Source: JBLIRR01 sp049472395
Lineage (GTDB): Bacteria > SZUA-182 > DTGQ01 > JBLIRR01
Assembly (NCBI GenBank): GCA_049472395.1
Contig: JBLIRR010000096.1
Coordinates: 1-7,003, forward strand
Direction: 5' to 3'
Length of the DNA stretch: 7,003 bases
Shown here: in pieces, positions 1 through 6,640 of the stretch
Position numbering within the stretch: position 1 is the first letter of the stretch
Layout: every line of letters starts with the position of its first letter
The notes under the pieces: generated by a model
Databases searched by the model: none
Told to the model about the DNA's origin: nothing
What the model saw: only the letters and a program-made list of their open reading frames with translations
Made by a program: the position numbers and the translations under genes

Positions 1-90
1 ACACCATCCCGTGATCCTCCTCCCCCGTCTGAAGAACCTCCAATTGTGTATGAACCATTATTATATGATGATTCACTTCAGAGCTACTAA
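1..90 (+). CDS. C-terminal end of an upstream protein with a proline/acid-rich tail (partial)
   Basis: Frame 1 is open from the first base to a TAA stop at 88-90 and encodes 29 residues. The tail contains PPPPSEEPP and ends in YDDSLQSY. Frame 3 stops almost at once, and frame 2 reads on only to a stop near 116 without a convincing pattern. Proline/acid-rich tails of this sort are common at the ends of exported or surface-exposed proteins, but nothing here identifies the family. The gene starts outside the window. The 480-bp gap to the next coding start suggests it is not part of the downstream operon. Confidence 0.5.
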   Translation, partial: TPSRDPPPPSEEPPIVYEPLLYDDSLQSY

Positions 91-573
91 AGATCTTTAT
101 ATTTCAGCAAATTAGAGGGTTGTGTAAATTTCTATTTTTTACAGCTATAGGGGCAGTATGTCTGTTTAGCCCACTTTAACTACTTCTTTTAATACTTTTT
201 ATTCAAAAATATTACAGAATTATGATTATTCTTTCTGACAGCTCAAAAAGGGATTTTTTTCAATTTTTTTTAAAAATGTCAGGGCAGTGTCGTGATCAGG
301 AGCGATAAAAATCTGATGATCCCTGTATAATTGATAGGAATTTCATATCAATTCAATCACTTACAGATGAATTCCGAATGATTCACCGATAAATAATAAA
401 CAGTGTTGCTATGTATATAGGGAGTATGGTCAGATTTTTTTTCGTAATAATGTTCTTTATCAACATGCAATTTGAGGGTAAATGAGCTGCGGAAAACTGT
501 GTCGATTACGGTATTCTGCGCTCACGAAGATAATGAAAGAGAGGAAATGATAACTGAAAGAGAGCATATAAAA
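91..573. other. AT-rich intergenic region upstream of the three-gene operon
   Basis: No convincing gene is present in these 480 bases. There are several T-rich runs (around 192-210, 252-275 and 435-442) and a weak 6-bp hairpin, TGTAAA/TTTACA, at 123-143. A perfect 8-bp inverted repeat lies at 329-353. None of the hairpins is GC-rich and followed directly by a T-run, so no intrinsic terminator for the upstream gene can be called. The operon promoter must lie somewhere here or further upstream, but no clear -35/-10 pair stands out. A 22-codon reading frame at 482-550 is treated as a finding. Confidence 0.6.
329..353. repeat. Perfect 8-bp inverted repeat with 9-nt spacer (possible operator)
   Basis: AATTGATA (329-336) and TATCAATT (346-353) are exact reverse complements separated by ggaatttca. 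The centre-to-centre distance of 17 bp is compatible with binding by a dimeric regulator. The arms are too AT-rich to make a good terminator and no T-run follows. It lies about 220 bp upstream of the first operon gene. A role in control of that operon is inference from position only. Confidence 0.35.
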
Positions 574-1344
574 ATGATGAAAGCATACGCATTATTAATT
601 ATAGGAGCAGTTTGGATATGTGCCACGGCAGGGTTTGTGCACAATCAGAATGCAGTCTTGTTACAAAACATTACGATTGAGCCCCGGGAGGAATGGAGAA
701 CTGTATTTGGAGGAGAAGAATACGTGTATCATTTCCATATAAAGACAGATGAATCCATAAGAGGCAGAGCTGTATGGTCTTTGAGTTACGCCAGTAAAAC
801 AATTACCCGGGGTGAATGTTTGTATAAAGCAGGTCCATCCAATGCAGGTATTATTAAGGTGAGGCTGGATATCCCAATAGTGAATGAAGGTGTGGTGATG
901 CCTGTTCAATTTGCTCTCGCTCTTTATCAAAAAGGTATGAAAAAGGCATTCGTATCATGGGATGATACAAGGTATATTTTTTCTAGGGATGCTTTTGCAT
1001 GTGACAAAGAGTGGCTGAAGAGTCTTAAAATAGGTCTTTTTGATCCAAGTGAGCAGACTCGGGAAGTATTTGAAGAGTTGAATATACCCTTTGTCTTACA
1101 GAATACTATTGAAAAACTGCATGAATTTGAAGGGGCTCTGTTGGTAGTTGGAAGCGGGGTGGACTTTTCTAAATATCGAAGTCTCTGGGAAGCGATCATC
1201 GGGCTTTCTGTTTTACAACACGTATCTGTTTTAGTTCTTGCGCCTCAAAGAGGCACTGTAAAGGTCCCTGGTATAGCACACGATGATAGAATACTTGAAC
1301 CTGATACTATTAGATTTGCGCGGCGAACAATAAAAATGATGTAA
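574..1344 (+). CDS. Exported protein of unknown function, first gene of the operon
   Basis: The product has 256 residues from the chosen start. The frame is open back to a TTG at 472 with an in-frame ATG at 547. The ATG at 574 was chosen because GAAAGAGAG (556-564) sits 9 nt upstream and because the protein then opens with a normal signal peptide, MMK followed by AYALLIIGAVWICATAG. There is no lipobox cysteine. Residues about 30-145 look beta-rich, as in an Ig-like or other beta-sandwich domain. Residues about 150-225 (starting LKIGLFDPSEQTREVFEELN, with a later LLVVGSG segment) alternate strands and helices like a Rossmann or class-I glutamine-amidotransferase-like fold. No catalytic triad is evident. 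I do not recognise the family. The stop is 17 bp before the next gene, so the two are probably cotranscribed, and the product probably acts in the periplasm with its neighbours. Confidence 0.75.
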   Translation: MMKAYALLIIGAVWICATAGFVHNQNAVLLQNITIEPREEWRTVFGGEEYVYHFHIKTDESIRGRAVWSLSYASKTITRGECLYKAGPSNAGIIKVRLDIPIVNEGVVMPVQFALALYQKGMKKAFVSWDDTRYIFSRDAFACDKEWLKSLKIGLFDPSEQTREVFEELNIPFVLQNTIEKLHEFEGALLVVGSGVDFSKYRSLWEAIIGLSVLQHVSVLVLAPQRGTVKVPGIAHDDRILEPDTIRFARRTIKMM

Positions 1345-1361
1345 GTGAGATAGAAACAAAA

Positions 1362-4300
1362 ATGAAAAACCGCATAGTATTATTTATTCTGGTTTTTCTG
1401 TGCGTAAAGTTTCCTTCATCAGTGCTGGCAATAGAGCAGGATACACTGGTAATAATGTATTTTACCAATCGTGGTGAGAATAAAGATTGGAAATGGCTGT
1501 CGAAAGGATTGGCGGATATGCTTATTACTGATCTTTTTGCCACATCCAGGTTTAAGATTGTTGAGCGGGAGAAGCTTCAGGAATTCTTAAAAGAGGTAGA
1601 GGTTACCAGGCAGGGTGTATTCGATCAATCCACAGCTTTGCAGGTGGGTAAGGTGGCAAAAGCCCAAAAGGTTTTATTTGGGAGTTTCGAGGTTCAGGAG
1701 AAAGACATTGTTATTGAAGCGCATATTATTGATATTTCTACCGGTGAACTTCAACGCGTGGAGTGGGTGAGAGGTAAATCGGATAGTATTATAAAGCTGG
1801 TAAAACAACTGGTTTTTAAAATCGTTAAACGCCTTAATATTACCCTGACTGAAGATGAGAAACATAGCATTCGTTATGTGTATACTGATTCCATTGACTC
1901 GCTTAAACATTTCTATAATGCCATAGATGCGTATGAGCGAAGCCAGTTCCCGCAAGCTATTGCAGAAGCACGATTATCTTTGAAGAAGGATCCGGATTTT
2001 GTAAAAGCGAGTTACTGGCTGGGGAAAATTTATGAATTTACTGAAAACTGGGAACATGCGGCGCTTGTCTATGAAAAGGCCCTCGACCGTTATCCGCAGG
2101 AAAGATTGAAGGCTCCTCATCGATATCTGGTGAGTGGTACCAATTTTTCAGATTGGATTCCTTACGGAAACGAAAAATATCCTGATAATCGGTTTGTTCG
2201 TTATATAGAGAATCAGCTTACGTTCATCTATGAAGACAAAATGAATGATTATGCTAAATCACTTAAGGTTTATACAAAAATAATCGAAAGATACCCAATG
2301 ACAAAAATGCCCCCAGATGAAATGAAAAGATCTTATTGGAAAAAGTATAGAGAAATAGTCTCCCCAAAACATGAATTCGATACATTGCTCAAGCTTGAAG
2401 AGAGAAGACGGACACAGCTTGCTGGGAAGAAATTAGACGCACCTACCCCATATGAAAGGGAACTATTTCAACCCAGCGGGTTAAATAAAATTAAAAATGA
2501 AAATACAGAAGCATATGGATATGTTTCACTGGCACTTCTTAACCTAGCTAGGGCTTATGAAAAACTAGGAAACAAAAAGAAAGCCTATGAATCCTATAAT
2601 CAAGCATATCATTTTTCACGTTGGAATTTTAGCCCACATACGTGTTTTGATGATATTTTCCGGTTATATACTGAATTATGTAAGGAGGGTGAGTGCCCCT
2701 CTTCTTTGCCTGCTAATACAATAGAATTCAATTCGAGGAATCCTATATATACACATGATTATCGTAACAGTACACGTTTCAAAGATGCTCTCATCGCTTC
2801 TCTTGACATCATAATTTCACTCCAAGATCCGTTTCTATTTAAGGCCCCCCCCGGTTATTGTATTGAGAAACTGGATTGTCATTATAAGTTTAAGATTATT
2901 AAGTATCATCCATGGCTGCCTTGCCTAGCAATATATAGTGTCATTGGGGCAGAACGCTATTTTCCTTCTAAGAATAATACATTGGTGAAAAATCTTACTC
3001 AAGAAGGCGAAATGTCAGAAGTAAATTATACGTGTACACTGCCTAAAGAAATATCATTTTTTATACTCTGTGCAACGACTGGTGCAAGGGGTACAAATAC
3101 ACCCATTTCATGGTCTATACGTGCTCATCTCTCAAAGAAGAAAGCGGTTAAGGCAGTGGGTAGGCTTGAGATAAAAATCAATCAGCCGAAAGCTAAAATC
3201 TATTTGAATGGAAAATTAGTTGCCACCTCTTCCCCGTTTATTTGGAACAATATTCCGTATGGCAGATATAAACTTAAGGTAACGAAAGAAGATTTTGAAG
3301 ATTATAAGGAAGATATAGAGATATCCTCCAATCGAATATTGATCAAGAATATAACCTTAAAAATGCCCTCTCCCTCTGGCTGGAGGCGAATTCAAATCAC
3401 TGATAAAAGTATACTAGACACTCATGCCAAAAACATCTGCTTTATTCAGGGAATGGATGGAACCTATTATTGTGTGTATAGTGGTGCAGACAAAAACCTC
3501 TATATTGTCACCAGCCCGGATTTAATTCAGTGGACAAAACCGAGAAAGTTGTCAGTATCCTCGTCGGATAATGATAAGGAACCACGGTTGATTCAAAACC
3601 GGCAAGGTGTTTTTATCCTTACATGGAGATCTAATCGGCCGACGTGGGACAAAGAAAAAGGCAAAAAAAATCTTATCGATAGTTTATTTATGGCAAGTTC
3701 AGAGGATTTGACACATTGGTCATATCCGGTTGATTTAAGGAAAAAATTTCTCGGTCCCTATCCATGTATCGTTAATTATGCATTTTACCAGGATAGATCA
3801 GCTAAATATTGGTTAATATTACGTATGACTCGAACAACACCTGAAGAAGAGGAAAAGAATATAAGAGGTGAGGTGGAAGTATTTACATCGAATGACAATG
3901 AGAATTGGAAAGCAGAGAAGATAATTTATAATGATACCAAAACAAGAGAGGAATCTGCTATTGATGTGTATTTCTATCAAGACCAAGAAAATGTGTATTG
4001 GTTAGTGAGCAAGACATTTTATAATGTTCCTATTACACGAGGCAATGTAGTGGTGGATAATGAACAGCCTAACCTGATCAAAATATATAGATTTATGGAT
4101 ATCTACGATTTAAAAAAGCCAGTTCATATAATTGAAAAAACAGAAAATATTTCAAATCCATCGTTAATAAAAAGCTGTGATGGGGGCTATGTCTTGTGCA
4201 CACTCTACTCCAATTATATAGCATTTTCAAAATCTGAGGATGGAAAAAAGTGGACAGAACCAAAGAAGACGATTAAATGCTGGTTGCCGGATAGGGTGTT

Positions 4301-4586
4301 ATTTTGTCAAGATAAACAGGGAAGATATATTGTTGTGTATACGAAAGGAGAGGGGATATTTTTACTCTATACTGATGATATTGATGCTCATCAATCTCCG
4401 CCAGAAACAAGGCAGCCTTTCAATCAAAATGTGTCACACATAAATAAGAAGAAAGGAATAACTGACAGGCAGGGTGTTGATTTCAGAGAGATCTTTATGC
4501 GGAAAGTATCTGATTTATTGATTATATTTAATCTTGTTATCATAGGTGGGATTCTGATTATTATTGTAAGAAAAATAAAAAAATAG
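1362..4586 (+). CDS. Exported membrane-anchored protein: CsgG/FlgO-like, TPR, PEGA and Asp-box beta-propeller regions
   Basis: This 1074-residue protein has five visible parts. Residues 1-23 are a signal peptide ending SSVLA with no lipobox cysteine. Residues about 27-160 resemble the CsgG/FlgO superfamily: an N-terminal strand, GLADMLITDL, KIVEREKLQEFLKEVE, then VGKVAKAQKVLFGSF. TPR-like helical pairs lie at about 179-245, 284-312 and 384-418. Residues about 600-668 form a PEGA-type domain (LEIKINQPKAKIYLNGK followed by IPYGRYKLKV). Residues about 673-1008 carry four Asp-box-like motifs, SPDLIQW (718), SEDLTHW (780), SNDNENW (843) and SEDGKKW (958), as in sialidase-like or five-bladed beta-propellers. 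A membrane segment at about 1051-1069 precedes a basic RKIKK end, suggesting a C-terminal anchor with a cytoplasmic tail. A cysteine-containing region at about 428-570 is unassigned. The ribosome binding site is weak (GTGAGA about 11 nt upstream). The enzymatic or binding role is unknown. PEGA and TPRs suggest wall or protein contacts, and the propeller may bind or cleave glycans. Confidence 0.85.
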   Translation: MKNRIVLFILVFLCVKFPSSVLAIEQDTLVIMYFTNRGENKDWKWLSKGLADMLITDLFATSRFKIVEREKLQEFLKEVEVTRQGVFDQSTALQVGKVAKAQKVLFGSFEVQEKDIVIEAHIIDISTGELQRVEWVRGKSDSIIKLVKQLVFKIVKRLNITLTEDEKHSIRYVYTDSIDSLKHFYNAIDAYERSQFPQAIAEARLSLKKDPDFVKASYWLGKIYEFTENWEHAALVYEKALDRYPQERLKAPHRYLVSGTNFSDWIPYGNEKYPDNRFVRYIENQLTFIYEDKMNDYAKSLKVYTKIIERYPMTKMPPDEMKRSYWKKYREIVSPKHEFDTLLKLEERRRTQLAGKKLDAPTPYERELFQPSGLNKIKNENTEAYGYVSLALLNLARAYEKLGNKKKAYESYNQAYHFSRWNFSPHTCFDDIFRLYTELCKEGECPSSLPANTIEFNSRNPIYTHDYRNSTRFKDALIASLDIIISLQDPFLFKAPPGYCIEKLDCHYKFKIIKYHPWLPCLAIYSVIGAERYFPSKNNTLVKNLTQEGEMSEVNYTCTLPKEISFFILCATTGARGTNTPISWSIRAHLSKKKAVKAVGRLEIKINQPKAKIYLNGKLVATSSPFIWNNIPYGRYKLKVTKEDFEDYKEDIEISSNRILIKNITLKMPSPSGWRRIQITDKSILDTHAKNICFIQGMDGTYYCVYSGADKNLYIVTSPDLIQWTKPRKLSVSSSDNDKEPRLIQNRQGVFILTWRSNRPTWDKEKGKKNLIDSLFMASSEDLTHWSYPVDLRKKFLGPYPCIVNYAFYQDRSAKYWLILRMTRTTPEEEEKNIRGEVEVFTSNDNENWKAEKIIYNDTKTREESAIDVYFYQDQENVYWLVSKTFYNVPITRGNVVVDNEQPNLIKIYRFMDIYDLKKPVHIIEKTENISNPSLIKSCDGGYVLCTLYSNYIAFSKSEDGKKWTEPKKTIKCWLPDRVLFCQDKQGRYIVVYTKGEGIFLLYTDDIDAHQSPPETRQPFNQNVSHINKKKGITDRQGVDFREIFMRKVSDLLIIFNLVIIGGILIIIVRKIKK

Positions 4587-4608
4587 TATAAATATTGAAG
4601 GGATTATT

Positions 4609-5427
4609 ATGCAGAGGAGCAAACCAAAGACATTAAGCATTTCACTGTTTTTGATTATTCTGTTAATTTTTTCGGGTATTTCAACAGGACGTGTGGAAAA
4701 AGAGGAGAAGACCTTTTGTATTATTCCATTCAACAACAATACAGGCAGGGCAGAATATGAACCATTGGGAACAGGATTAAGAGATCTTTTGATTAGTGAC
4801 CTTACCAATGTAAAAGGTGTCAGGGTCGTTGATAGAGAACATCTTAGAAAAGTCCTTGAAGAAGTAGAGCTTAATTTGATTGGTATTATCAAACAACAGG
4901 ATCAGATTAGGATTGGGAAGCTTATAGGAGCAGATGTTCTTGTCACAGGAGGATTTACCTTGGAAAAGTCCTCCTTAAGAATCAATGTCCATATCTATAA
5001 TATCAGGACGACTCAGCTTATAAAATCGGAAATGGTAAATGTGGAAAAAAATAAGATCTTTGAGCAAGGACGGAAAATAGCCCAAAGCATTTTAAGAAAT
5101 ACTAATATTGAGTTGAGTTCCTTAAGTGAACCTGATATCGATGAGTCGCCGGACGTAAACCTCCATTTTATACGGGCTCTAGGGTATTATTATGGATGTA
5201 TGTATGATTATGCCATCATGGAGTTTATGAATACCTTATATCTTGATCCACGCAAAGCCGAAGCGCGCTACTGGCTTGGGATGAGTTATTTTGAGGCTAA
5301 AGAGTATGAACATGCAAGGATAGAGTTTGAAAAATTCAGTAAAGATTTTCCTTCACACGTTTTAGGAGAAAAAGCAAATAAAATGATGGAAGAAATTGAT
5401 AAATTAAATAGTATGAAGGCACAATAA
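4609..5427 (+). CDS. Exported CsgG/FlgO-like protein with TPR repeats
   Basis: The product has 272 residues. The ATG is preceded by GAAGGGA (4597-4603) at good spacing. Residues 1-27 form a signal peptide (hydrophobic ISLFLIILLIFSGIS) without a lipobox cysteine, unlike the lipoprotein CsgG of curli secretion. Residues about 34-165 match the CsgG/FlgO-like fold: FCIIPFNNN, then GLRDLLISDL, VRVVDREHLRKVLEEVE, IGKLIGADVLVTGGF and INVHIYNIRTTQLI. Residues about 183-250 form two TPR-like units, the second containing ARYWLGMSYFEAKEYEHARI. It is a clear paralogue of the N-terminal quarter of the preceding protein, from which it is separated by 22 bp, and it ends where that protein goes on to further domains. 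Proteins of this type act in the periplasm or at the outer membrane. A direct role in secretion is not shown. This is probably the last gene of the operon, although no intrinsic terminator is obvious after it. Confidence 0.85.
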   Translation: MQRSKPKTLSISLFLIILLIFSGISTGRVEKEEKTFCIIPFNNNTGRAEYEPLGTGLRDLLISDLTNVKGVRVVDREHLRKVLEEVELNLIGIIKQQDQIRIGKLIGADVLVTGGFTLEKSSLRINVHIYNIRTTQLIKSEMVNVEKNKIFEQGRKIAQSILRNTNIELSSLSEPDIDESPDVNLHFIRALGYYYGCMYDYAIMEFMNTLYLDPRKAEARYWLGMSYFEAKEYEHARIEFEKFSKDFPSHVLGEKANKMMEEIDKLNSMKAQ

Positions 5428-5524
5428 TGCGGAATATATGAAACAATCTAATTTCCCCGTTTTTACGTGATTGCGATGCAATTCTTGAATTAGTTATTGA
5501 GGCACACTTGAGGGTATCTTTTAG

Positions 5525-5747
5525 GCTACTATCTTAACGATACTTAGAGAAGAGGGGAAAATTAACAATGATAGTATTGCCAATTTGCTTAAGTAAGCGT
5601 CATAGCGGATTTAATGGTGATAATAGCGTGCTGATCGCTGCCGATAATCTGGATGGGCAAATAACTCTGGTGCAATATATTATCAGCAATACTTTTTCTG
5701 TCGAAAAGTTACCATATAATGAACAAAACAGAAGCTTTACCCCTTGA
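5525..5747 (+). pseudogene. Frameshifted remnant of an IS91-family (Y2) transposase
   Basis: Two adjacent frames together reproduce a segment typical of IS91-type transposases. Frame A (5525-5593) encodes ATILTILREEGKINNDSIAN then LLK before a stop. Frame B, opened by ATG 5568, carries KRHSGFN from about 5595, then NSVLIAAD, LVQYIISNTFSVEKLPYNEQ and a TGA stop at 5745-5747. The family pattern is REEGKI...LLMxWRHSGFNV...ARYIIR..FS.E+..Y, so the junction at about 5590-5600 marks a frameshift with loss of the tryptophan codon region. The rest of the protein is absent on both sides. A weakly similar stretch in yet another frame (about 5443-5535) may be more decayed sequence from the same gene. 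The family assignment comes from recognised motif order, not from a search. Confidence 0.65.
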
Positions 5748-5825
5748 TATTATTATTCCCTCATATTATAATCTAAATATTTGATTTAATAAGAACACCT
5801 CTTACTGGTTGAGAAATATATACAA

Positions 5826-5831
5826 TATAAT
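5826..5831 (+). promoter_or_regulatory. Candidate -10 box of the vapBC promoter
   Basis: An exact TATAAT lies 32 bases upstream of the antitoxin start codon. This would put transcription start near 5838 and leave a short leader just long enough for the strong ribosome binding site at 5847-5855. The -35 region is poor (ttactg at 5802-5807 with an 18-bp spacer), as is common for autoregulated toxin-antitoxin promoters. It is a position-based prediction in AT-rich DNA. Confidence 0.4.
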
Positions 5832-5862
5832 CAAGATCAACTTATGAAAGGAGGATTTATAA

Positions 5863-6060
5863 ATGCCTAAAACAAATTTGGTAACAATTGAAAAACTTGT
5901 GGTCAAAAGGAGCGATCTTACAAAGATTAAAAAATTTTTTAAGATTAAAGATAATGCTGAGGCAGTGGAGAAGGCTTTAGACATAGCATCTAGTAAAATT
6001 GAACTTGAAAAGATTTTTGAAAAGCATAAAGGAACAAAAATAAAAAAAGTATATGCTTAG
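5863..6060 (+). CDS. vapB: VapB-type antitoxin
   Basis: The product has 65 residues. The start is secure because AAAGGAGGA (5847-5855) is a near-perfect ribosome binding site 7 nt before the ATG. The layout fits small MetJ/Arc-type ribbon-helix-helix antitoxins. A short N-terminal strand (LVTIEKLVVK) is followed by a helix (SDLTKIKKFFKIK) and then the family-like helix start DNAEAVEKALDIA. A charged C-terminal tail (KIELEKIFEKHKG to VYA) would wrap the toxin. Its function is to bind and silence the PIN toxin encoded next and, with it, to repress its own promoter. The reading frame overlaps the toxin gene by 8 bp, the usual sign of translational coupling. The assignment rests on size, fold pattern and the PIN neighbour. 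A different antitoxin class is possible. Confidence 0.75.
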   Translation: MPKTNLVTIEKLVVKRSDLTKIKKFFKIKDNAEAVEKALDIASSKIELEKIFEKHKGTKIKKVYA

Positions 6061-6310
6061 AAAATTTGTGGATACAAATATTTTCATTGATCGTCTAGCA
6101 AATCCTGAGATTTATAAAGAGATTTTCCTCTCAGAAGGCTATGTTTATTTATCTTCTATTGTATTTATGGAGCTTCGTGCAGGTGCTCATACAAAAGAAG
6201 CGATAAAAGCAATTAATGAGTTAAAAACTTTTTTTAAACGTGTAAATCGTATTATAGTGCCTACTCTAAAAGACTATGAAAATGCAGGAGAAATTATTGC
6301 AACCCTATAG
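6053..6310 (+). pseudogene. vapC: C-terminally truncated VapC-type PIN-domain toxin
   Basis: The frame begins inside the last codons of the antitoxin gene and encodes 85 residues. The PIN signature is plain: FVDTNIFIDRL with the first acidic metal ligand D7, and SSIVFMELRAG with E40. VapC ribonucleases are usually about 125-140 residues and carry two more acidic residues in a late segment of NDxLIA type. That segment is missing: the frame hits TAG at 6308-6310, inside the first copy of a 20-bp tandem repeat. No downstream frame restores the lost C-terminus. The product probably has no RNase activity, although the N-terminal half might still fold with the antitoxin. The surrounding transposase fragments suggest the break came from mobile-element activity. 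Confidence 0.75.
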
Positions 6311-6340
6311 GTAAATCAAAAACCCTATAGGTAAATCAAA
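6301..6340. repeat. Perfect 20-bp tandem duplication at the broken end of vapC
   Basis: The unit aaccctataggtaaatcaaa occurs twice back to back with no mismatch, and one further matching base follows. Each copy contains the 8-bp palindrome CCTATAGG. The first copy carries the vapC stop codon. There are only two copies and no spacers, so this is not a CRISPR array. It looks like a replication-slippage or insertion/excision scar. Confidence 0.9.
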
Positions 6341-6640
6341 ATTCCAAGTGATATATACCATCTATAAAATAGAGATAATTGATATAATCGATGAACATAG
6401 ATATAATATAGAAAATAGTAGGAAATAAAGGTAATATAGAAAAATTTTCTGCATTTTATCTTTTTTTAGGGAGAATTATTAGTAGTTAGGGCAGTCAAAT
6501 TTTATCTTTGCGCGGATTGTTTTCCTAAGTTCTCTGAAGGCGATCAATTTGGCTGATTTTAGACAAGGATATCCTGTTAACTTGTTAAAAAGTTTTTTTA
6601 ATGAAATTAATAAACATATTCATCATCATGAAAATATATA
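6341..6640. other. AT-rich stretch between the vapC remnant and the - strand transposase
   Basis: These 300 bases hold no gene I can support. The left half is dominated by ata/gata-like runs with a 12-bp direct repeat TAATATAGAAAA (6404-6415 and 6432-6443) and the palindrome AGAAAA-A-TTTTCT (6438-6450). The right half is less biased. It contains CAAG at 6564-6567 followed by the near-palindrome TTAACTTGTTAA (6577-6588). Because this lies just past the 3' end of the - strand transposase gene, it may include the element's end. Confidence 0.5.

Noticed and set aside
382..415. A sigma70-like promoter for the operon (TTCACC with a TATGTA-like -10).
   Set aside because: Spacing and -10 match are poor, and other AT-rich hexamers in the region do equally well.
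4515..4892. A 125-codon - strand frame across the junction of the two CsgG-like genes.
   Set aside because: It is a shadow of two strong + strand genes with signal peptides and conserved domain motifs, and it has no family pattern of its own.
6301..6340. CRISPR-like repeat.
   Set aside because: There are only two directly abutting 20-bp copies with no spacers, no further copies nearby and no cas genes.
150..6494. The heptamer gggcagt near 152, 283 and 6489, considered as a shared element end.
   Set aside because: Flanking bases do not match beyond the heptamer, so chance is sufficient.
6579..6600. Intrinsic terminator on the + strand (AACTT-loop-AAGTT followed by T-run).
   Set aside because: The stem is 5 bp and AT-rich, and no + strand gene ends close upstream, so it is too weak to call.
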